This document shows, piece by piece, positions 11,571 to 21,797 of a stretch of DNA of 64,000 bases. The notes under the pieces were generated by a model. That model saw only the letters and a list, made by a program, of their open reading frames with translations, was not told the DNA's origin and made no database searches. Location: the NCBI GenBank assembly GCA_007258455.2, contig VDFB02193867.1:569784656-569848655 (forward strand), in the 5' to 3' direction. Made by a program: the position numbers and the translations under genes. The DNA is from Sequoia sempervirens (taxonomy: Eukaryota; Streptophyta; Pinopsida; Cupressales; Cupressaceae). Numbering within the stretch: position 1 is the first letter of the stretch; the number at the start of each line of letters is the position of its first letter.

Positions 11571-12207
11571 GAAAACTCCATAGAGTCAAAAAGCGGCTTC
11601 ACAGGCACACCTATAAAGTGACATATTTACTCGCAGATAGAACGTGTCAAAAAGTGGCCACATAGGAAAGTAGGCAGACAATCACATAGACTGTCAACAA
11701 GTTGGAAGAATTTCAAAGGGGTCTCTCGAGAACCTAACATGAAGAAGGGGTCCACTCAAGGGATGCATTGTTCGAAAGTATGAAAGAGATGTTTCTTTCT
11801 CAAATCGATTCATCATTAAGGAATCCTTTTGAAAGATGTTAATTTCATCAAGGAATTTGAAAGGAGGAAGATGCCTGCACGTGAGGGGGAGGTCAAAGTT
11901 GTTCCCACTTCAGAGGAAGGTTCTCAAGTTATTTCTTTGTGAACCCATGATGAAGGAAACACACTCCATTAGGGTTTCAAGTTGAGAGTGTGATTCTTAA
12001 AGAGAAGTTTGTGAAGATTCTCGAGAAAAGATTCATTGGCAATGAATGCATTTTCTAAAAATCAAGGTGTTGTAGAAGTGGCATTGTCACACATGAGAAG
12101 GACAACTCAAGTAGAGAAGACAGAAAGATTAAGGAAAATAAAAGAAGAAAAGAAAACACATACAAAGGGCACAAGGGTAGTTTGATATTTCGGGGTCAAA
12201 ACTGCCC

Positions 12208-12262
12208 ATAAATATATATATATATATGTATGTATGTATATGTATATATATGTATATGTATA
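12208..12262. repeat. TA/GTAT microsatellite
   Basis: A run of alternating TA, then TGTA and TATG units, sits in the interior of the nested element. It is simple-sequence DNA with no coding content. Confidence 0.85.
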
Positions 12263-12749
12263 GTAATAGTATATAAAATGAATTGCCATAAAACCCCTAG
12301 TATATCAGACCATGTGAAAAATGCATGAGAAGACAAAGGAAAAATAAAAAATTCAGTCAACATGGAAGGGAAGCCTAAATGCCCCCATTGTTTTGCATCA
12401 TCCCCAATTTATAAAAAATCAATCACAAACATGGAAGAATGATGATACAAATAGAAGAATGTTTACAACACAAAAACTACTCTTGTATCCAAGCACCAAT
12501 AGGGGTGATGAGGGTCATCCATGCACACATAGCACGATCATGGGAGAATACATTACAACACACACACATATAATCTAAAGATAAAGAAGGGGCCTCCCTT
12601 GAACATTGATCGACCAAGAGGTTGTCAAATTATCACTCTAGGTCATCATAGGGGGAAGGAGGAAGATCTTATAATGGTGGAATGTTAGGAGGAGGAGTGT
12701 CTGACCCTCTTGCAATAAGGGCTAAGGAAGAGGGCCCATGAAGGTCCTC

Positions 12750-13500
12750 TCAACTGAGCTCTTGTGGAGCTAAGGTTAGAAACTTCACAAAGATCGTCGA
12801 CAAGGATAGAACCTCGTCTAAAGAGTTAAGCATGAACTTAATAGGATAGCCATGTTTCACCTCAACGGACGAGGAAGGTTGTGCCTGAGATTCATCGCTA
12901 GGCTCACTGAGTGATTCAGGAGTGGTGAAAAATTTAGGAGAAGTTGGGACTAGTTTCGTCACTAGGAAAAAACAAGTTAGTGCAGGACCACCTTCCAAGG
13001 AAGGTGAGCTCCTTTTACATCCTTCATTGCTAGAAGAACCACTCTCCACCTTTTGCTTCGTTGAGGGATGTGAACTCCCCAAAGGTGAAGTTAGAGGTGT
13101 GGAGGAGGAGGAGGTAGAGAGAACCACATTAGACACCATTGAAGTGTTTGTCATATCCACAGGCTTTAGGAAAGGTGAGACATCCAGAAGGGACATCAAC
13201 AGAGGTGGATCCACCGAAGGAGTGATGAACACCCACACCTTTTTAGGGTTAGGTGCATTCGTACTCACAATAGAATTTGGAAGTGATGTAGAACTAGTTT
13301 GAATGGAAGCAAAGGGGAGGAGAGAGGAGGACGTGGTAGAAGGCCCTGATACAGGGGTGGTTGTCTCCTCTTCCTTCCTCTATAAGGCAGCTTGCTTGGC
13401 CATGAGATCCTTTCACTAGTGCTTGTGCTCACACATAAGGAAGTTTCTATGACTCTTAGAACTAGAGGCCAGAGGTTGTGAAGGAACAAAAGGCTCCTAC
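12750..13500 (-). pseudogene. Ser/Pro-rich ORF of the nested element, unknown function
   Basis: Frames on the minus strand encode low-complexity protein rich in Ser, Pro and Thr (STSSSSTPLTSPLGSSHPS is typical), with a further Pro/Leu-rich frame at 13265-13489. They probably continue the protease-like frame upstream through frameshifts near 13890 and 13500. There are no recognisable motifs or catalytic residues. I read it as the C-terminal part of the element's single protein; the composition makes function impossible to call. Confidence 0.4.
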
Positions 13501-13889
13501 TTAGCCATGGGAGTGTCCACTATAGTCATTTCCAACAGAGGAATAGGCTCCTAAATGGGAGTAGGAGGAGCAGGTTGAGAAATAATAGGGGGAGTCAGCT
13601 CAAGTGCTTCGACAGTAGGCCTCTTCCTATTCATTACTTTAGGAGTAGGAGTGGTAGGAGGCTATGGAGGTTGAGACAAAGAGGACTCTCCATGAGGGCC
13701 TTTCTTCTTGTTACACTGAACGGGTCTAGGGTCCATGGGAAAAACAAGAAGCTCAAATGCAAGATGCTTGGGCTTTCAACAAGCAGGCACCATAGGCTTC
13801 TCTTGCAAACACAAAAAAAAATATGATGGTGCCTCAGTTGGGAAAGAGGAAGCATCAGGCTGGATAGTGGAAGAGGAAGAAGGAGGATC

Positions 13890-14600
13890 TCAAGACCACT
13901 TCTCTTCTTCCCTCCTATGTGCCTTAGCAGCATCACTATCAGCTTTTAGGCAAGCCCTATGTGAAACAACATAAGGCAACAAACGGTATCTCACTTTTGA
14001 CATTCCTTTCTTATAATTCTGATATGTTTGGTGCAGGAGGTGTATCCTAGGTAGGAGAGGACCAACAAGCACATGAAAAGAGTAATCCAAGGAGTAGCTA
14101 CCATGAGAAACCGATGGCTTATAATTGGTGTCATGAATCACATATATGGAACCCCCATGGATAAACTTTACACATTTATGCACAGCTGAGGGTACGACAT
14201 TCATAGCCACTAACCAAGGGATACCCAACTTCACTCTAAAGAGTTCAGACCCAAGGATAATGTTGAACAAAAGCTTCACAGATTTAGGTCCAACCAAAAT
14301 TGACAAGAAAATACTACCCAAAGGAGGCATGGAAAGTTTGTCATGCATGTTGATGGTACTTACGGGTGCATCATACCCATCTTTATACAAAAAATTGATT
14401 AGCATGATCTCCTCAGTTATGATGTTTACTTGAGATGTCTGATCAATGAGAACACCTACTATGATTTTTTCATTGATTCACAAAGGGATGTAGAGAGGAG
14501 ATGGTTACCTATTAAAACCCATCGATAGGTCTTGTGAAGTGAAGGTTATACCAACACCACTGCTCACAAGCTGCACAAAGGGGATAGGTCGAGAGGCCAT
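13890..14600 (-). pseudogene. Retropepsin-like ORF of the nested element
   Basis: The start is taken at the ATG at 14600 (MASRPIPFVQLVSSGVG), about 230 bases from the LTR. Two stops follow before VGVLIDQTSQVNIITEE, which fits the protease active-site strand (Asp followed by a loop, then a conserved N-I). The second half includes FRVKLGIPWLVAMNVVPS and VHKCVKFIHGG, matching the conserved LG-x-P-W-L region that ends retropepsins in plant gypsy elements. From about 14405 the frame is open for 171 codons. The context, an element lacking RT and integrase, suggests a relic protein or a structural role. Protease identity is from motifs only. Confidence 0.5.
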
Positions 14601-14812
14601 TATGCACACTAGATGATACTTTCATGGAGTCCCTAAAAGGTTAAAGGATAATATGGTGACCCAATTAAGGTTTTTTTAAGCAACACCTTCAGAACCTTTC
14701 AACTATGCCTACTAGGGGTTGCAAGTTGGGTTGTAAGGTGAACACCTCACAACACTCACACCTACAACACTCCTAGGATATGAGGAAAGGATATGGAACC
14801 AAAATGCTTCAC

Positions 14813-14829
14813 ATTGGGTTCACCAAAAA
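14813..14829 (-). promoter_or_regulatory. Primer-binding site of the nested element
   Basis: Immediately inside the 5' LTR, the minus strand reads a short T run and then TGGTGAACCC, which would pair with a tRNA 3' end ...GGGTTCACCA. The spacer between LTR and TGG is about 4 bases. The tRNA species is not assigned. Confidence 0.55.
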
Positions 14830-16101
14830 TGTAAGAGAGGGGGAACAACCACGTTTAAGGCCCTAGGTCATGGAGAGCCAAGAGCGGAAGGCTGCCCTAA
14901 CTTACCTCAGCTTGAAGGGGTGTTTGAAGATGAGGGTTGAGAATGATGAGGACTATAAGGTCCTTCAATCACTCTACAGACCTAAAACTCAAAATGGGGC
15001 TAGGCAAGCTAATTTTTGAGTTCAACACTGCCTCTTAGGAAGCTTTCTACTCGAGGACAAAAGCATTGTTCTGGGATGACAATGCAACGCGTTGGAGTCT
15101 CTCAGGTGCGTTGGTGTTCGTGTGACCAGAGGACCAAAAAGACAATGTGAACCGCCAAAAAATAGACTGACGGCCTAGCTAATGGTTTTTAAGGGAAAAA
15201 AATAACACTATGAAGTAAGAAATATATAGACAAATGTGATAAATTAAATAGATTAAAGTCAGGGTGACAGTAATGATCTCACAATAAAGCTTGTTTGACA
15301 GCTAGCTCCAACCAAGAAGTAAATCCACCTACACACAAGAGGGAGGAAAATTGTTGGGTGGCTATATAGGGGCCTGCCTCAGTTAGACCCTCATTTTGGT
15401 GTTTCCACCTCCATGGACAACCAAGATATCAATAGTAGAAAGAAATATGATAAAGGAAGAATGAAAGTAAACATGATAACACTTCAAAACAATATTATGC
15501 TACTCAACCAAATCGTAGAGGAGAGGAGTATAAAGCTTACCATCTCCACCAAGATCACACTACCTAATGGAGGAGAAAATGAGAGGACTCAAGCCCCTGC
15601 TGCGATGGTGTATGCTCCACAGTTTCTCTACGAAGTTGATGGAGTGTTGTTGTTGCTGCTATGGAGTGCAAAGTGTTGCTTGAGATTGGTGGATGCAAGA
15701 AAATTTGTGTAGAATGCTTAGAGAATGGCTTGGAGAGATGAAATGAATGATTAGAAGGTGAAATGAAAGAATGAAGAGTGAATTTGAAGGAGAGAAGAGA
15801 AAAATGACCATATTCAAGTTGTTAGTTGAAGAGGGAGTTACAAATCAACCTCCAAAGGGAAGTGTAATGCCTCTACAGGCTCTAGACATAGAAATATGCT
15901 AGGGACGTAAGCATGTCATGTAGACATTTGTGTGTCGTGTGGGCATCCCCAACAATTATTCCTCTGTCGACACACAAAATGGATGCCTAGTGGAACAAAG
16001 GCAGCAAGCTTATGTGGAATTTAGCCTTCGAATTTGGTTCTCTAAAGTGAGGAAGGGTAAAAGGGGAGTTTTCATAAGGGGTGAAAATTTGCTCCTATAC
16101 A
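14830..16101 (-). repeat. 5' LTR of the nested element
   Basis: Direct repeat partner of 9772-11021 with the same TGTAAGAG start and CCTATACA end on the plus strand. A TATA-like CTATATAG sits at 15362-15369. The flank at 16102-16106 is ACAAC, matching ACAAT at 9767-9771 apart from one base. Confidence 0.85.
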
Positions 16102-16790
16102 ACAACAAGAAGCTCACCTCTAGAAGTTGTGTATTGATGAAAAATATCTTTAGATGATGGGTTGTCATTTTAACCTTTGTGGGTATCCTTGTCACCAGCT
16201 TGTTAAACTTGGCCACAAACTCACACATGGGTTCATGGGATTCTTTCCTCATGGTTGTAAGTTGAGCTAACAAAGCATGTGCATCTTCTATAGGTTTAAA
16301 TATTTCTTCAAACTTGGTGCAGAGAGATTCCAATTAGTAATCTCAGTAAGAGCAAGAGTGTAGAACCACTCAAAAACTACTCCTTGTAAAGTTTCGACGA
16401 ACAAGCTCATAGCAAAATCTTCATGTTCAACGCCAAGAACACCACAAACAATGTAGAAAACAACGATGTGTTCATTTGGATGTTGCTTGCCATCGTTGTC
16501 GAATTTCAGGATGTTCTTTCATGAAACATGTGGAAGTTCATGTAAAGGGCCTGCCAAACTGAGAGGACCAAAAGCATTACCCCAAGGTCCTATAGGTGGT
16601 GGTTGAGGTTGAGCCATAGCGATTTGAATAATAGGTACTTGAACTGGAACTCTATGAAAAACAAAAGATTCACTTGGAAGTGGTGATCTTAATCTTTGTG
16701 GAGGATAACTTGCAGTATGTTGTAGCGGTGACCTTGCTCATAGAGGAGAAGGAAGAATGTTGCTACAACAATTGATAAAACAGATCCACC
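16102..16790 (-). pseudogene. N-terminal part of gag, minus-strand gypsy element
   Basis: The minus-strand frames show a Gln/Pro start (AQPQPPPIGPWG), then LHELPHV, ILKFDNDGKQHPNEHIVVFY, MSLFVETLQGVVFEWFYTL and FVAKFNKLVTRIP. These fit the plant retrotransposon gag capsid family (Retrotrans_gag): an aromatic-rich core with a W-F-Y stretch and a later helix. Frameshifts near 16340 and 16560 break it. At 16102 it runs into the LTR of the nested element and resumes beyond 9771. Confidence 0.7.
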
Positions 16791-16952
16791 ACACCTTGTG
16801 CCCTTAAACCTCATGTATAAATTCTGTCAACCAATATGAAAACTTTGAAACAAAAGAGAAATTAGAAATAAAAATATACACAAGATCACAATAAGATACT
16901 AGAGTGCTTATTCACTTTAATCAAAAGCATGAGGATTTGATTACGTGTTTCG

Positions 16953-16971
16953 TTCCCCAGTAGAGTCACCA
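16953..16971 (-). promoter_or_regulatory. Primer-binding site of minus-strand gypsy element
   Basis: The minus strand reads TGGTGACTCTACTGGGGAA, which starts with TGG (pairs with tRNA CCA) and resembles the TGGCGACTC... sites known from Ogre/Tat elements that use a tRNA-Arg-type primer. It lies about 9 bases inside the proposed LTR end at 16981, just upstream of gag. Confidence 0.65.
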
Positions 16972-17338
16972 AAAAACTATTGGGTGAAAATTTTGTTATC
17001 TCTTTACAGATTACAAAACTAGAATTTCAACCATAGTTATGTGAGGTCAAATTTCTCCTCTTAGAAAGGGGAGGCATCCTTCTTACTGCTTACCAAAACT
17101 AAAGTAAACTATTCTAAGCTTTACAATATGCACACTACACTAATCATATGGGAGTGTGCCACATTCATGATTCTCTCTTCTTTTAGAGAATATGTTTACA
17201 ATGTTCCATGATTTTTATTTCTTGATGGAATACAACTTAAAATAAAACCTAACCAGTAATTTCCAATACTTTTAACTTGTCAAAGCATAGTCTAGGAGTA
17301 CTAGTATGATAAAGATACATAATAAGAAGGCTAACAGA

Positions 17339-17545
17339 GGCACAAAGTCATTTTGTAGTATTCAATAAAGAGTTCTCCAGTAAAGTAACCAGCAATGTAA
17401 ATGAAGCACAAAGTCTTCAATATAATTTATGAATAGATCCATGAACAACAAGAACAATTATAAGCACAAAGTCTTATAGATCATTCACCAATATCATTAG
17501 TAATTTCACAATTCTAAGAAAAAGGTGTAGCACAAAGTCTACACA
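17339..17545. repeat. AGCACAAAGTCTT repeats in the LTR
   Basis: The motif GCACAAAGTC recurs near 17339, 17405, 17463 and 17529, every 58-66 bases, inside the R-U5 portion of the LTR. The spacers are not obviously related. Confidence 0.65.
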
Positions 17546-17803
17546 AATCAACTCAAAGTCCCTCCAATCTCAATTAATAAAACATTGCTATTTCAATCCA
17601 ATAATAAGATAAAATCATGTGAGAGACATAGGAACATTCACATTCATTGAAATTGATCCAGCAAAAAGTTTGGTATGAAATTTAGCCTTCTTTATTGATT
17701 GAAAAATGGTTTCACAATAAGAACTCAAAGTTTCAAAATTGATCACAAATGAGCAACACTTTGTTGCATAAGACAAAAGGTAAATAATACAATAGAACCC
17801 TCT

Positions 17804-17814
17804 CATATTTATAG
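17804..17814 (-). promoter_or_regulatory. LTR TATA box
   Basis: The minus strand reads CTATAAATATG followed by AGAGGG, a good plant TATA box in the orientation of gag-pol. It supports this segment being the LTR promoter. Confidence 0.6.
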
Positions 17815-18004
17815 ATGAGAGAAGAGAGCTAATCTAGGAAAAAATCTAACTAACTATTGACTTATTCAAAGATGATGCCGATGAAATTAGGAGAACATAT
17901 TTGTTTTTACATGTAATTACATTTTGCAAAATGACATGTAAAAATGTCAAGACCTATTTACATAAAGCATATAAATCTATCTATCTCTAGAAACACAAAA
18001 TGAT

Positions 18005-21000
18005 TTATGGTTCCTTTCTCTTGGCTTGGAAATTTTCATACTTCTTCATGATCTCCTACATTGTTGTCTCATCTGGTCCAGAAGTGTAATCAATGATAGT
18101 ATGGAACTTTGTGATAGACTTCCTTGCAACAGAACAAACCTTTTTACATCTTTCCAGATGTGTTTTGAGATTATCCAAGATCAACTATATATTAGTCAAA
18201 GTATCCATTGAAGCCAATGAGAATGCTTCATCTTCCAATTTTTTTTGGATAGCTTCCTTAAAAACTTGGACAATCTCACTTTTTGGAAGAAACATGTGAT
18301 CTTCATGAAGAAGTCTCCTCGGTAACTCTTCAATTTTTTTCACCATCATAACCTAATTTTCTTCAACATCCTCTTGTACTTGTTGAACATCCTTGATGAG
18401 AGTTTTGTTGACTTGTATGTGATTTCTGATAGATTCTTTAATCTCCGCATACTTTTCCTTGTTGGGAATAACCCCAACTTCCACTAACTTTCTTAGTTTC
18501 ATCTCCTTTAATTACAACCGTGACTCAAGATTTCACTCTATTTCTCTCTGCTCAATAGAAAGTGTATGCCTTGTCTTGTCCAGCTCTAGACTCATCTTAG
18601 ATATCTAGGCTAGTTTTTCTATTGTGATAGTCATGAGTTGTGAATCTTTTTCCACTATTCTATCAATAAACTCAAATACAAATTTACCTTTAGAATAATA
18701 CTTTTCAACCTTTTGTACTACAAGTTCTTCAATACTCATCATTGCCATTTGTTGCACATTCTCTAAAGTCCCTGTGATTTTCTCAACACTGAAGCATAGT
18801 GTTCAACCCTTTCCTTGTACATGTTCTTAGTTTCCTCTAATTTATCTAACCTTTCCATTAAATCATTTAGAGTTACTTGAGATCTCCTTTCACACTTGCA
18901 TTGGTGATTTTCCCAAGTTCAATCATTGTGATGGTTTAATCCTACATGTTGACTTCACCCTTACCTTGTGGAGGTGCTGCAATATCCATATACTTATATC
19001 CTAATTTATCAACATGCAACCTAGAGTGAATTTTTGGATTTTTCTTCACCTTGGGTTTTGGAAGAAATATCTCCCCAAGATCTAATTCATCGAGAGAAAC
19101 CACTTGCTTTTTCTATTTGGATACTTGTGAAGCTAACTATGGAGGAAGGGATGAAACATTACCCCTTTGACCTACTACCAATTCTTGTGTAGCTACTACA
19201 TCTATAGAAACAACTATTGTAGTCACAATTGGTGTTATCTTAGTCATCACCACTCCTGGAGTTTGAAAATTTGATGTATTCGGCAATGATTCATTCATGA
19301 ACCGATCAAACTTGGCTTGTGAGGAAATGTCAAATGATGGTGAAGACAAACTTGGAATTGAAAATGGAGAATCAGAAGTAACATCAATACTATGCAAAAT
19401 AGCCCTACAGAAGGAGTAGAATGTTTTGAATTCACTAATGGGCACATTGTTACTTTAAGCGCATGCAAACCTATTGTAGGTGGGGGTGAAGTGGGAAGAG
19501 GAGGTTGAGGAGAAGTGGGAATAGGAGGAGTGTGAGGTGTTGTGGAAATGAAGCGATGATGTATGGGGGGATCTTCAACGATGTTATCATGTGGAGACAA
19601 CCACATTTCTTCATCATTCCTTTCTTCTTCCTCATTAACTTCCTCCTCTTCTTGATACTCCTCTAATTGTTCATCTTCTCTAGATTCTTCACTTTCACAT
19701 TCTTCTTCCTCTTCAGGATTTTTTTCTGATTCAGGCTATTGTTCTTCTCCAAATGATTGTCCTTTTTTGATAGTTTTCTCCTCCTCAACAACCTGCGTTA
19801 TACTCTTCCCACAAGTAAATGTAATTTTTGGCCCTCTACATGAGGAAGAGGGAGCAACACCTTATTTATCCTTGGTTTAGAGCTCTTACTGTTGACTGGA
19901 TTCTCCTTCTGATAATTCACCCTCATACTCTGTCTTGAAAGGCTTCAACTGAAATCCTTTCCTTTGCAACCATTCACTTGTGTTATTCAAAATGGGAGAG
20001 AGCCTCTTCCTAATAGAAGTATTCTCTTTTTTGGACCATTGGATAATAGGCAAGGGCTTACTTGCTATTTATTTTTCATCATATCTAGTATCTAGGATAT
20101 CATCAAGATCTTCAAAGTCTTTAGGAAGATCTGTCAAGCCCAGATCAATGATTTGTTCAATAGTAAGTCTAAAAAAATCCATTTGTTTGATGTGTTCTTC
20201 ATCCCTGCACTATGCCCATATATCTTCAAAACAGTAAACATGACTGTGACTCTTTTTGATTTTTCTTTTCATACCTCTATAATCAAAATCATTTCTAAAT
20301 CTTTATGTCCTTATAATCAAAATTTGCATTTCTGAGACTACTACTTTTTCCTTTTGTACATTTTGAATTGAATATCTTCCAATGGTAATTTGCAACCTAA
20401 TGCCTAGTTTATGAATAGCCTGGTGTTCTTTATGCACTATCATAAGTCTTCTATATAACTCCATTAAGACCCACTTGTCGAAAGGACATCTTTGCAACAT
20501 ATAGGGGCATACAGTATAACATCCTACCCTTAGGTATGTAAAGGTGGGAAGTTGCAAGAAAATACATCCATACTTATTTACAACCTTCCATGCCTCATCA
20601 AACACCCTTTTCTTTTCTAAATATGGATCAAACATAAACAATATAGGAGAGAAGAAAGCATCGTTCACTCTTTTAAAATGTTTGATGTTGCCTATTAAAG
20701 TGATTTGAGGATAGAAATTATACACTTGCAGAAGACTTCTATTTCCTTCCATTGATAGACCTGGATATTGTCTCATAGCAGCAACAACATACACTAGATA
20801 TGAGGTCATATAGAACTTCAGGGTAGAATGCACATTAATAATTTGTTCATGAATCTCATCACTGATTTGAGCACCCCAATCAATGTGAGCCTTCTTTCTC
20901 TTGATGATTTTGATGTACTCATACATCCATTCCTGAAAAGTTGACGAAGTTAGTAATTCTTTCACTCTGCTTAAAAGGGTGATCTTATTATAGACATCCT

Positions 21001-21554
21001 CTTTGAAATCACTATGTGGGAGACTTTTAGGCCATCTTGTAATGGTGGGCCTTGGAGTTTTCAACCATTTTATGTTGATCAATTTCTTGGATTTGTTTTG
21101 ATCCACATCATAAGCCTCTTGAGGACATTGAATAGACATATTTGTATACTTATCCATGGTTGGGACCTTGAAAACTACATCAAAGAACTTTTCATCCAAC
21201 CTCAATATAATATGTCCTAGAGAGTCTAACACTTCTGTCATCTCTAACAAAGTGTGAGGCAACCTGTAGAACAAATTCTGAACAATGAGCCACGATCAGA
21301 AAAGAGGCTACTTGATGAAGATTATTATGAACAATGGACTCCAAATCCTTTTCCATTCGCTTCTTTTCTATTCTCTTGAAAAATGCATCCATGTCAAAGT
21401 ACCCCAAATCGGTATCCTTGATCTGGTCGATCTTGGATGTGACAACTGTAGGTGGGTAGACACCTTGATATTTATATTTCATCTTGTCTTTCTTTCTTGA
21501 AGGAGACTCCTCTATTTCCATTAAACACACCAAGAGATCACTGAAAACCTTCAA
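18005..21554 (-). pseudogene. Extra ORF of unknown function, copy B
   Basis: It begins MKVFSDLLVCLMEIEES and ends KYENFQAKRKEP before a TAA at 18005-18007, about 1,180 codons if frameshifts are ignored. Compared with copy A (498-3887), it preserves the same order: N-terminal part, a long open stretch 20303-21274 (VVFKVPTMDKYTNMSI, PRPTITRWPKSLPHSDF, LQLPTFTYLRVG), an acidic Glu tract (about 19610-19790), a PPTSPQPPLPTSPPPT-type segment (about 19480-19540) and a coiled-coil-like C-terminus. A 2-base deletion relative to copy A near 21227 shifts the frame. By eye the copies are roughly 85-90% identical. The function is unknown. A retroelement accessory protein is the best reading; it lacks env-like membrane segments. 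Confidence 0.6.
18011..18022 (-). promoter_or_regulatory. Polypurine tract next to the shared LTR
   Basis: The minus strand reads AAGAGAAAGGAA, within the last codons of extra ORF copy B (…AKRKEP) and about 13 bases before the proposed LTR start. It is a plausible plus-strand primer and supports copy B being the 3' end of an element whose 3' LTR is 16981-17997. Confidence 0.45.
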
Positions 21555-21797
21555 TGAATGCTTTTGAAGAACACTTGATGGGAGATTGAGGATAACTACA
21601 TGGAGATAAAGATTTTTCCAACATAAGGAGAATATGAATTATGGAAGCAAGGAATGCAAGAACTCAAGTGAGCACATTGGAGTGAGCAGATATGAGTCAT
21701 GGAGCGTGAAAATTTGAGCGAATGCGAAAGGAACATAGTTCAAAATGCATTTTTGGAGGATTCTAAGTGTTAGTGAAATTTTTAGATTTTTGTGCAA

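Larger units (their letters stand above)
9772..16101 (-). mobile_element. Nested non-autonomous LTR retrotransposon inside gag
   Basis: Two direct repeats of about 1.25 kb (9772-11021 and 14830-16101) begin TGTAAGAGAGGGGG and end CTCCTATACA. Flanking bases are ACAAT on the left and ACAAC on the right, a target duplication with one mismatch. A purine tract next to the left repeat and a TGG-type primer-binding site next to the right repeat show minus orientation. The 3.8 kb interior has a protease-like ORF and a Pro/Ser-rich ORF but no RT, RNase H or integrase, so it must have been moved by a partner's enzymes. The LTRs are roughly nine-tenths identical by eye, so it is old, yet younger than the gag it interrupts. 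Confidence 0.85.
498..17997 (-). mobile_element. Ty3/gypsy (Tat-lineage) LTR retrotransposon, minus strand, 3' LTR not seen
   Basis: Reading right to left this is an LTR, a primer-binding site, gag, protease, an extra RNase H, RT, RNase H, integrase, a hairpin-rich spacer and an extra ORF. The order PR-RT-RH-INT and the motifs place it in Ty3/gypsy; the second RNase H points to the Tat lineage (known for that lineage). The element is old: all domains carry stops and frameshifts, and one integrase aspartate is lost. It is interrupted in gag by another LTR element at 9772-16101. The expected 3' LTR should lie below 500, but copy A stops at about 545 and nothing resembling the LTR at 16981-17997 follows, so the 3' end is truncated or displaced out of the window. 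Confidence 0.75.
16981..17997 (-). repeat. LTR of minus-strand gypsy element (shared by two copies)
   Basis: The boundaries are inferred, not from a repeat pair: on the plus strand it starts TGGGTGAAAATTTTG next to the primer-binding site and ends TCTAGAAACACA near a polypurine tract. A TATA box on the minus strand (17804-17814) puts the transcription start near 17780 and leaves a U3 of about 190 bases. The unusual point is that both sides are retroelement interior: primer-binding site and gag on one side, the end of extra ORF copy B with a purine tract on the other. Confidence 0.5.

Noticed and set aside
12208..12262. Regulatory TATA cluster
   Set aside because: It is simple TA/GTAT microsatellite sequence with no promoter context.
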